Origin: JAOUEA01 sp039933515
GTDB lineage: Bacteria > Actinomycetota > UBA4738 > HRBIN12
Assembly (NCBI GenBank): GCA_039933515.1
Contig: JBDTNY010000092.1
Span: forward strand, 1-53,499
Direction of reading: 5' to 3'
Length of the DNA: 53,499 nt
The notes under the pieces were generated by a model that worked only from the letters and a program-made list of their open reading frames with translations, was not told the DNA's origin and did not search any database. A program made the translations under genes and the position numbers. Below, one piece after another: positions 47,676-53,499 of the stretch (the first letter of the stretch is position 1; every line of letters starts with the position of its first letter).

Positions 47676-48281
47676 TCATGCGGGGGGTTCGGCGCGAGCC
47701 TTCCCCGGCTCCGTCACGGCGAGCAAGTAGGCCCCGAACACGACCCAGGCTAAACCGAAGATGAGGATGCCACCGCCGTAGCCCAACAACGGGAAGGACA
47801 CCGCACCGACCACGAGCGTCCACGCACACCACCGAGGCACCCCGCGGACCCGCGTAAGAGCCAGCGCGAAGAGGATCACCGACGGGATGGCAATCAATCC
47901 CCCCAGCGTGTAAGGCGGCAACCCCAACGGGGAACTCTCGATCATGTGGCTGACCACGCAATGCTCGATCAGGTTCACGGTCCCGGCGATAGCGAAGCCG
48001 AGCGCGGCGCTGAGCGCTGGCAAGCTGAGCCATCTCCTCGCATCCGCCCGAAACGCGAAGAAGAGCGAGAGCAGCACGGAGGCCAGTCCGAGCATCGCGA
48101 TGGTGTCCACGGCATTCATCAGGTAGCCGTTGGTCGAGTCGCATGACCAGTCGTTGGAGAACGAGAATCGCTCACGGGCGTCGAACACCACCCAGGCGAC
48201 ACCGGCAGCGATGGATAGGGCCCCGGTGCCGCGCCACACCTGAGGCGTGTCCGAATCCGTCCAATGCTGCGCCCCGATCAC
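47676..48281 (-). CDS. Polytopic membrane protein of unknown function
   Basis: A ~201-residue protein with about six hydrophobic segments (ALSIAAGVAWVVF, AVDTIAMLGLASVLLSLFFAF, LPALSAALGFAIAGTVNLIEHCVV, LGGLIAIPSVILFALAL, WCAWTLVVGAVSFPLLGYG, ILIFGLAWVVFGAYLLAV). The pattern resembles small integral membrane proteins of actinobacteria of unknown role. The start is uncertain: the GTG at 48281 is used since the upstream extension is Arg-rich. It is cargo of the tRNA-Leu element. Confidence 0.7.
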   Translation of the reverse strand: MIGAQHWTDSDTPQVWRGTGALSIAAGVAWVVFDARERFSFSNDWSCDSTNGYLMNAVDTIAMLGLASVLLSLFFAFRADARRWLSLPALSAALGFAIAGTVNLIEHCVVSHMIESSPLGLPPYTLGGLIAIPSVILFALALTRVRGVPRWCAWTLVVGAVSFPLLGYGGGILIFGLAWVVFGAYLLAVTEPGKARAEPPA

Positions 48282-48395
48282 CCGTCGATCCAAATTAGAC
48301 TCTCGGGCTCGTCGCCTGTGACGGCACCAGCGATGCACATCATTTGAGTTCGCGCACCCATCCTTACCTTACGCCCAGTACGCTCTGGGATAGCG

Positions 48396-48629
48396 TCACG
48401 GCGAACGCGACCACTCCGGGTGATCCACACCGTAGGAGTGGAGCCAGCGATGTGAACGGGAGAAGCTCGCTCGCTCGGCCACGGCGAGCCGGCGCTGGAG
48501 CGCCCTTAGGAGCCGCGTCCGTACCACGCGGTCGTCGGCCAAGGCGAGGAGGGTGGCGAGGTCGGCTGCAGCGGGTCGGACGATCAGGGCGCGACGGTCA
48601 CGGTCGCATCGGATAATCGTCGGGCGCAT
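48396..48629 (-). CDS. Possible 77-residue basic protein
   Basis: A short frame from an ATG reading MRPTIIRCDRDRRALIVRPAAADLATLLALADDRVVRTRLLRALQRRLAV and a Trp/His-containing tail. The helix-like central part and sensible hydrophobic spacing are the only support. No ribosome binding site is obvious and the family is not recognised. It lies between two other element genes and could be noncoding. Confidence 0.3.
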   Translation of the reverse strand: MRPTIIRCDRDRRALIVRPAAADLATLLALADDRVVRTRLLRALQRRLAVAERASFSRSHRWLHSYGVDHPEWSRSP

Positions 48630-48705
48630 GGCCACTGCGCTACCGTACTCCCTAGGCCGTGCCCGGGGACCGGTCCGGGCCGCCAGACCTGCTGGTTGGG
48701 ATTGG

Positions 48706-49254
48706 CTACGCCGCGTGCACTTCCGCACACCCCGCCACTCCGGCGGCTGCGGTTGCCCGTTCCAGTTGAGGCTGAACGTCGTGGAGACCGTTGGTGGCTT
48801 CGACGAATGCATCGGCATCGTCACTCTTTGCCGCGGCGACCTGATCTGCGTTGAGCTGCGCAATCGCGCCCACGGCGTTGAGCACATCGGTCCACGCCTC
48901 GCGGCCCGTCGGGGGGGTGCCGAGGGCGGTCAAGTCATCGCGCCACGCATCGAACGTGGGACCGACCTCGTCCTCCAGCCACGTTCCGACCTCGGGGAAG
49001 GCAGAGGGGTCCGGGTGGTTCGGATCGAAGTCCGGAGCCGGCAACGCGCTCCAATCGTCCTTCGACTCGATGGCCGACTCACACACCGAGAGGGCCCGTG
49101 CCGCGAACGCATCTCCGACGCCCGAGGATGCCTGGCTTCCCGTCACCTGTTCGTCAGGGTCGCTGCAGCCTGCGATGGCGATCGAGGCGATCAACGTGAG
49201 AACCGCCATAGCGGGGGCTCGTGATGCGATGGAGGTGCCTCCGGAGCGAGACAT
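48706..49254 (-). CDS. Secreted lipoprotein of unknown function
   Basis: A 182-residue lipoprotein: the signal peptide (MAVLTLIASIAIAGC) ends in an IAGC lipobox with the lipidated Cys30. The mature part is acidic and helical (FAARALSVCESAIESKDDW, FPEVGTWLEDEVGPTFDAWRDDLTAL, VLNAVGAIAQLNADQVAAAKSDDADAFVEATNGL) with two Cys that may pair (VCESA and GCAEV). This resembles small actinobacterial lipoproteins without known function. It is the best-preserved gene of the element. Confidence 0.78.
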   Translation of the reverse strand: MSRSGGTSIASRAPAMAVLTLIASIAIAGCSDPDEQVTGSQASSGVGDAFAARALSVCESAIESKDDWSALPAPDFDPNHPDPSAFPEVGTWLEDEVGPTFDAWRDDLTALGTPPTGREAWTDVLNAVGAIAQLNADQVAAAKSDDADAFVEATNGLHDVQPQLERATAAAGVAGCAEVHAA

Positions 49255-49639
49255 GGTGCGACCCTACATGGGATCGCGCCGAGGTCGAAGCGTGGGCCGA
49301 GCGGGAGTGGTGGGGCAAGCGCCCGTGGCGGGTGAGACCGAGCTAGGCGGCGACCCGTGATCGGTGCGCCGCGACCCGACACCGACCTGAGCAGAACAGC
49401 GCGTCACGTCGTTGACGCCACGAAAGGAGCGTGCCGCAGTGACCGCAGGACGTGCTCGCAGGCTCAGGCGTCGGAGCCGTTACATCGAGCCCGTCGAGGA
49501 TATCCGGCGGTTCCGCCCGGCCTTCGGGGTCTCACCCGCGATGGAGATCCGCCAGGCCGCGATGCGGACCTCCGGGCGCTCGCTGAGGCTCGCTTCGAGT
49601 AGGTCACCGTCTACCGGAAGGTCGTGTAGGAATGTCGGC

Positions 49640-49939
49640 GAGGCATACACAGACCTCGGCCTGGTGTTCGCCGACGACATCGGCGACCCCTTGCGCGCCC
49701 CGCTTCGATCTCGGCGACCTTCAAGCGGCACGTCGCCGCGGCGAAGCTCCCGCCAATCAACTTCACGGCCTGAGGCATCGTTCGCGACGGTCGACCTCGA
49801 TGCCGGTGTCGACGTGCTGTACGTCGCGGAAGTGCTGGGGCACTCCTCCAGCGCCATCACCCAGGGGATCTACCAGCACACCCGGACAGACCGAAAGGTC
49901 GAGGCTGTTAGCCAGATCGGGGCCGCAATCTTCGGGTAG
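49640..49939 (+). pseudogene. Frameshifted tyrosine recombinase (integrase) C-terminal remnant
   Basis: Fragments of a phage-type integrase catalytic domain appear in order but in different frames: DLGLVFADDIGDPL, then KLPPINF, then HGLRH (the H-x-x-R box), then back to the first frame for VLYVAEVLGHSSSAITQGIYQHT with the second His and the nucleophile Tyr. At least two frameshifts separate them, and the N-terminal half is absent or unrecognisable. It reads toward the tRNA-Leu gene, the usual place for the integrase of a tRNA-targeting element. Confidence 0.75.
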
Positions 49940-50031
49940 TTCGCAACGAGCGGGCAGACAACCGGCAGACAGAGGCCCCCGGAGCCTCAAGCGGGTTCCA
50001 CGGGCTTCTTGTGTTTTCGCAGGTCAGGTGG

Positions 50032-50118
50032 TGTCGGAGAGGGGATTTGAACCCCTACGCCCCGCAAAGGGCACTAGGCCCTCAACCTAGCGCGTCTACC
50101 AAGTTCCGCCACTCCGAC
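50032..50118 (-). tRNA. tRNA-Leu (anticodon GAG)
   Basis: Class II tRNA with acceptor stem GTCGGAG/CTCCGAC, anticodon stem CTAGG/CCTAG with loop TTGAGGG (anticodon GAG), a long variable arm (TGCCC-TTTGC-GGGGC) and T arm GGGG-TTCAAAT-CCCC. A73 is followed by an encoded CCA (50031-50029). It is the integration site of the decayed element on its 3' side, and lies downstream of secG, probably reading from the same direction. Confidence 0.97.
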
Positions 50119-50154
50119 GTGGTGCGGAATTCTACCAACCCGCTGCCGGCGCCC

Positions 50155-50382
50155 TTACGGGGTCCACTTCCACGAGAGCCAGAACGTGCACAGACCGAAG
50201 ATGACGGCGGAGAACACCGTGAAACGGTCGAGCTTGCGCTCAAGGCCGGTGCCGCCGGACAGGGTCGAACCACCACCGAACATGTCGGATAGGCCGCTCC
50301 CCCGCCCCGAGTGCAGCAGGATCGTGGCGATCAGGAAGAGCGCGGACAAGACATCGATAACGATCACGACGGTGTTCAGCAT
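50155..50382 (-). CDS. secG: Protein-export membrane protein SecG
   Basis: A 75-residue SecYEG subunit with two membrane helices (VVIVIDVLSALFLIATILLHSG and FTVFSAVIFGLCTFWLSW) and the conserved loop SGRGSGLSDMFGGGSTLSGGTGLERKLDR. It aids SecA-driven export. It starts 17 bases after the stop of the ABC transporter ATPase gene, so it may be read from the importer operon as well as from its own promoter. secG next to tRNA-Leu is a frequent bacterial arrangement. Confidence 0.96.
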   Translation of the reverse strand: MLNTVVIVIDVLSALFLIATILLHSGRGSGLSDMFGGGSTLSGGTGLERKLDRFTVFSAVIFGLCTFWLSWKWTP

Positions 50383-50399
50383 GCGTACGTGGCTCCCGG

Positions 50400-51455
50400 T
50401 CAGTCGCTCGAAGCCATGATGCTACGGTCCTCGAGCGGGAAGTGACACGCGGCGAGCTGCCCCGAGGTCTGCCGCTCCAGGAGGGGGATCTCCTCCTTGC
50501 AGCGTGGGAACTGCGCATTGGGGCAGCGAGGATGGAACCGGCACCCCGACGGCGGGTCGATCGGCGAGGGGACGTCGCCTTCGAGCACGATGCGCTTGCG
50601 CGCGCGTGCCGCCTTCGGATCCGCGACCGGAACAGCCGATAGGAGCGCGCCGGTGTACGGGTGCTTCGGGTTCTCGTACAGGGTCGCCCCGTCGGCGATC
50701 TCGACGATCTTGCCCAGGTACATCACGGCCACACGGTCTGAGACGTGCTTGACCACGGACAGGTCGTGCGCGATGAACAGATAGGTCAGGTTGAACTCGT
50801 CCTGGAGGTCCTCGAGCAGGTTCAGGATCTGCGCCTGGATCGACACGTCGAGCGCCGAGACCGGCTCATCGCACACGATCAGCTTCGGCCGGAGCGCGAG
50901 TGAGCGTGCCACGCCGATGCGCTGGCGCTGGCCGCCCGAGAATTCGTGGGGGTAGCGGTTGTAGTGCTCGGGGTTGAGGCCCACCAGCTCCATCAGCTGT
51001 TGGACCTCGCCCTTGATCTTGTTCTTCGGCACTGTCCCGTGCAGCTGGAACGGAGCCCCGATGATCGACCCGACGGTCTTGCGCGGGTTCAGCGACGCAT
51101 ACGGGTCTTGGAAGATCATCTGCATGTCACGCCGGAGCGCACGCAGCTCGCCGCGCCGCAGCTCGGTGATGTCGTTGCCCTCGAACCAGATCCGGCCCTC
51201 GGTCGGGTCGAACAGGCGCATCACGACGCGCGCGAGGGTGGACTTCCCGCATCCGGTCTCCCCGACCAGCCCGAGCGTCTCCCCCGGGTATACCTCGAGG
51301 TCGACACCGTCGACCGCGTGCACGTCGCCGACATGATGCTGCAACAGGATCCCCTGGGTGATCGGGAAGAACTTCTTGAGGCCCTCGATCCGGATGAGCG
51401 GCTCCCGTTTCGGGGGCTGGGGCGGCTGCGTCTGCTCGTTCACCTCGACACTCAT
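50400..51455 (-). CDS. Oligopeptide/dipeptide ABC transporter ATP-binding protein (DppF/OppF type)
   Basis: The second ATPase of a peptide importer, 351 residues. Walker A is GETGCGKS, the signature is FSGGQRQRIGVARSL, and Walker B is LIVCDEPVSALD. The C-terminal oligo_HPY region (GCRFHPRCPNAQFPRCKEEIP) is typical of peptide-transport ATPases. ATG at 51455 overlaps the stop of the first ATPase gene (ATGA). The N-terminal linker contains QTQPPQPPKREP and precedes LIRIEGLKKFFPI. A longer frame upstream overlaps that gene and is not used. Confidence 0.93.
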   Translation of the reverse strand: MSVEVNEQTQPPQPPKREPLIRIEGLKKFFPITQGILLQHHVGDVHAVDGVDLEVYPGETLGLVGETGCGKSTLARVVMRLFDPTEGRIWFEGNDITELRRGELRALRRDMQMIFQDPYASLNPRKTVGSIIGAPFQLHGTVPKNKIKGEVQQLMELVGLNPEHYNRYPHEFSGGQRQRIGVARSLALRPKLIVCDEPVSALDVSIQAQILNLLEDLQDEFNLTYLFIAHDLSVVKHVSDRVAVMYLGKIVEIADGATLYENPKHPYTGALLSAVPVADPKAARARKRIVLEGDVPSPIDPPSGCRFHPRCPNAQFPRCKEEIPLLERQTSGQLAACHFPLEDRSIMASSD

Positions 51456-52465
51456 CGTTTCGCGAGCACCTCCTGCTGGGCGATGCGCTCCTTGTCGGCC
51501 AGGCTCAGGTGGCACGCCGAGGCATGGTGGCCATCGGAGGGCAACAGGGGCGGCACGTCGGTTCTGCACACGTCCATGACGTAAGGGCACCGGGGGTGGA
51601 ACGAACAGCCAGGGGGCACGTTGATCAGCGAGGGCGGCAGTCCACGGATCGGGTTCAGACGCTCCTTGCCGGACCCGTGCATGCTGGGGATCGAACCGAG
51701 CAGCCCCCACGTGTACGGGTGGTGCGGCTGGTAGTAGATGTCGTCGGTATTGCCGAACTCCACGGCCTTACCGGCGTACATCACCTGGATGTTGTCACAG
51801 TGCTCGGCCACCACGCCAAGGTCGTGCGTGATGATGATCACAGCCGCGTTGAACTCATCCTTCAGCCGGTCGATCAGGTCCAGGATCTGCGCCTGCACGG
51901 TCACGTCGAGGGCCGTGGTCGGCTCGTCGGCGATCAGCAGATCCGGGTTCAGCGCGAGCGCCATCGCGATCATCGCCCGTTGGCGCATGCCGCCCGAGAA
52001 CTCGTGTGGGAACTGCTTGGCGCGCTCTTCGGGCCGCGGGATGTTGACCTTCGAGAGCATCTCGACGGCGAGTTGCGAGGCCTCCTTCCTGCTGACGTTC
52101 TGGTGCTGGAGGATCGCCTCGGAGATCTGGTCGCCCACTCGGTAGAAGGGGTGCAAAGAAGTCATCGGGTCCTGGAAGATCATCGAGATCTTCGCGCCCC
52201 GGATCGTCCGCATCTCGTCGGAGGGGAGCTTCAACAGATCCTGGCCCTGGAAGAACACCTCGCCCGATATCTTCGCCTGTGAGGAGTCGATCAGTCCCAT
52301 CACCGTGAGCGAGCTGACGCTCTTGCCCGAGCCCGACTCCCCCACGATCCCGAGCGTCTCGCCCGGCTGGACCGAGTAGGAGACGCCGTCGACGGCTTTC
52401 ACGACGCCGTCGTCGGTGTGGAAGTGCACCTTGAGGTCCTTGACTTCCAGCAGTGGCTCGGCCAC
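51452..52465 (-). CDS. Oligopeptide/dipeptide ABC transporter ATP-binding protein (DppD/OppD type)
   Basis: The first ATPase of the importer, 337 residues. Walker A is GESGSGKS, the signature FSGGMRQRAMIAMAL, Walker B LLIADEPTTALD, and the oligo_HPY tail GCSFHPRCPYVMDVC. It energises uptake with the partner ATPase. GTG at 52465 (opening AEPLLEVKDLKVHF) overlaps the stop of the permease gene by one base (TAGTG). Only one permease gene precedes it here; a DppC-type permease is expected in such operons but is not between these genes, so it should be elsewhere, perhaps beyond the window. Confidence 0.93.
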   Translation of the reverse strand: MAEPLLEVKDLKVHFHTDDGVVKAVDGVSYSVQPGETLGIVGESGSGKSVSSLTVMGLIDSSQAKISGEVFFQGQDLLKLPSDEMRTIRGAKISMIFQDPMTSLHPFYRVGDQISEAILQHQNVSRKEASQLAVEMLSKVNIPRPEERAKQFPHEFSGGMRQRAMIAMALALNPDLLIADEPTTALDVTVQAQILDLIDRLKDEFNAAVIIITHDLGVVAEHCDNIQVMYAGKAVEFGNTDDIYYQPHHPYTWGLLGSIPSMHGSGKERLNPIRGLPPSLINVPPGCSFHPRCPYVMDVCRTDVPPLLPSDGHHASACHLSLADKERIAQQEVLAKR

Positions 52466-53436
52466 TACGTGTACCTCACTCTCGGGTCGAGGAACGCATA
52501 CGTGACGTCGACGACCAGGTTCGCCACCGCGATGAACAGGGCGCCCACGATCGTCACCCCCATCACGACCGGGAAGTCGTTCGTCGCGATCGATTGGACC
52601 GCCCACTGGCCGATGCCCGGCATCGCGAAAAGCGTCTCGGTGATGAAGGCGCCGCCGAGCAGGGCACCGACATCGAGCCCGAGCATCGTGACGACCGGCG
52701 TCAGCGCGCCGCGCAGTCCGTGCTTGTAGATGACCCGTCGCTCGGGGAGCCCCTTGGCTCGCGCGGTGCGGATGTAGTCGTCACCCATCGTCTCGATCAG
52801 GTTCCCGCGCACCATCCGGGCGTAGAACGCGGCGGACGTGAACGCCAGCGTGATCCAGGGGAGGATGAACTTGCCCTGCGCGATGGACTCCCAGATCGTG
52901 GCGTTGATCTCGAGACCCGATTTTGGCGCCCATCTGAGCTTGAACCAGAAGGCGTACAGCAGCAGCTGTCCGAGCCAGAACACCGGCATCGACACGCCGA
53001 CGAGCGCGAACAGCATGCCAGCCCGGTCCCAGAAGGACCCTCGTTTGACTGCCGAGATGATGCCGATGGGGATGCCCATCGCCAGCCAGATGAAGGCGGC
53101 GCCCACGGCCAGCGTGATCGTCACCGGAAGCCGACGGAAGAGCTCCTCCTTCACCGAAACGAAGTTGCCATAGGAGTAGTACACGTTCTCGTCGAGGAAC
53201 CAGCCGGGGATCGGCACGAGGCCGCGCGCGAACCGGCCGTATTGCACGTATAGAGGCTTGTCGAGGCCGAACGCCACGCGAGCGGCTTCGATCTGCTGGG
53301 GCGTCGTGGAGCGTCCGACCGCACGGCGCGCAGGGTCCCCGGCGGGGAGCTTCACGAAGATCAGGAACGTCAAGAGCGAGACGATGAAGAGCACCAGCAC
53401 CATGAACAGCACCCTGCGGACCAGATACCTGCCCAT
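52465..53436 (-). CDS. Oligopeptide/dipeptide ABC transporter permease (DppB/OppB type)
   Basis: A six-span permease of 323 residues. The first helix is LVRRVLFMVLVLFIVSLLTFLIFV, with the family's long periplasmic loop after it (LPAGDPARRAVGRSTTPQQIEAARVAFGLDKPLYVQY). The EAA-type ATPase-contact loop is DDYIRTARAKGLPERRVIYKHGLRGALTPVV. The C-terminal FLDPRVRYT is characteristic. The upstream hairpin at 53466-53491 separates it from whatever precedes it outside the window. Confidence 0.94.
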   Translation of the reverse strand: MGRYLVRRVLFMVLVLFIVSLLTFLIFVKLPAGDPARRAVGRSTTPQQIEAARVAFGLDKPLYVQYGRFARGLVPIPGWFLDENVYYSYGNFVSVKEELFRRLPVTITLAVGAAFIWLAMGIPIGIISAVKRGSFWDRAGMLFALVGVSMPVFWLGQLLLYAFWFKLRWAPKSGLEINATIWESIAQGKFILPWITLAFTSAAFYARMVRGNLIETMGDDYIRTARAKGLPERRVIYKHGLRGALTPVVTMLGLDVGALLGGAFITETLFAMPGIGQWAVQSIATNDFPVVMGVTIVGALFIAVANLVVDVTYAFLDPRVRYT

Positions 53437-53465
53437 CTCGCCCTCGCTCGCTCGGTCGGGAGGAG

Positions 53466-53491
53466 GAAGGGGCCGCCGGAGCGGCCCCTTC
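53466..53491 (-). terminator. Hairpin upstream of the importer permease
   Basis: GAAGGGGCCGC and GCGGCCCCTTC form a perfect 11-bp stem closed by the tetraloop CGGA (read on the + strand), 29 bases upstream of the permease start. It could terminate or attenuate transcription from an upstream gene, often the peptide-binding protein gene in such operons. It shares GAAGGGGCC/GGCCCCTTC with the hairpin at 45986-46019. Confidence 0.7.
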
Positions 53492-53499
53492 GCTCATCG

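Larger units (their letters stand above)
47301..50028. mobile_element. Decayed integrative element at tRNA-Leu(GAG)
   Basis: The element is bounded by an intact tRNA-Leu on the right and a degenerate duplicate of its 3' end on the left, as left by a site-specific integrase. It holds a broken tyrosine recombinase next to the tRNA, a lipoprotein gene, a membrane-protein gene and noncoding remnants. At about 2.7 kb, with a diverged repeat and a frameshifted integrase, it must be old and immobile. The cargo gives no sign of phage structural genes. Confidence 0.65.

Noticed and set aside
48630..48887. N-terminal extension of the small frame at 48396-48629
   Set aside because: It is antisense-like, low-complexity sequence overlapping the lipoprotein gene on the same strand in another frame.
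1..53499. CRISPR arrays, toxin-antitoxin pairs or intact insertion sequences
   Set aside because: No regularly spaced direct repeats, no transposase motifs and no recognisable toxin or antitoxin pairs were seen on either strand.

Overview
The window comes from a high-GC bacterial chromosome with dense, often overlapping genes and frequent GTG starts. It is almost certainly an actinomycetote. Lineage markers are a complete Pup-proteasome locus (mpa, dop, pup, prcB, prcA, pafA, pafB, pafC), an Lnt-Ppm fusion protein, a DUF4193 protein, HelY and a GarA-like FHA protein beside gcvH. Glycine decarboxylase is split into gcvPA and gcvPB, whereas mycobacteria and streptomycetes usually have one fused gcvP. 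That points to a deep-branching, probably uncultivated class, but the exact lineage cannot be told from this window.

1-11.1 kb (+ strand, mostly): end of cmk, der, tRNA-Pro(GGG), pgsA, then gcvH - zinc-ribbon/FHA - MerR (FtsR-like) - DacF-type carboxypeptidase - hpt - bifunctional-nuclease-domain protein - (opposite CAP-domain gene) - second MerR - small nuclease-like protein - gcvPA - gcvPB. This is an expanded version of the mycobacterial gcvH-garA-MerR-BFN-MerR-gcvB neighbourhood. 11.1-16.9 kb: Lnt-Ppm and DUF4193, an amidohydrolase preceded by a small reverse-transcriptase gene, and a divergent Lrp/AsnC regulator. 17.0-20.8 kb: an unusual FtsH-like protease with ATPase-domain insertions, then a cysteinyl-tRNA synthetase.

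20.8-39.9 kb (- strand): a long co-directional series, in transcription order trmI, mpa, dop, pup, prcB, prcA, pafA, pafB, pafC, a zinc-ribbon protein, a small membrane protein, tatA, tatC, a membrane-anchored unknown, a lipid kinase, an alpha/beta hydrolase, helY, a second lipid kinase and pepQ. It follows the gene order of the M. tuberculosis Rv2118c-Rv2089c region. Only one gene, of unknown function, lies on the + strand inside it. Pup already ends in Glu, so Dop is needed only for depupylation and recycling. PafBC would link the locus to the DNA-damage response.

39.9-46.2 kb (- strand): a DegP/HtrA-like lipoprotein protease whose ribosome binding site can be sealed in a hairpin, a Rieske oxygenase with a palindromic operator over its promoter, a second amidohydrolase, an ABC-F protein with a short leader peptide, and a tiny lysine-rich protein followed by a perfect palindromic hairpin. 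46.4-50.1 kb: small membrane proteins, then a decayed integrative element bounded by tRNA-Leu(GAG) and a degenerate copy of the tRNA 3' part; it holds a broken tyrosine recombinase. 50.1-53.5 kb: secG and three genes of an oligopeptide/dipeptide ABC importer, cut by the window end.

The most unusual items are the small reverse transcriptase paired with an amidohydrolase, the FtsH-like protease with insertions, the ABC-F leader peptide, and several large inverted repeats in untranslated regions. No CRISPR array, complete prophage or intact transposon was seen. Domain and operon assignments rest on motif recognition by eye, without database searches.
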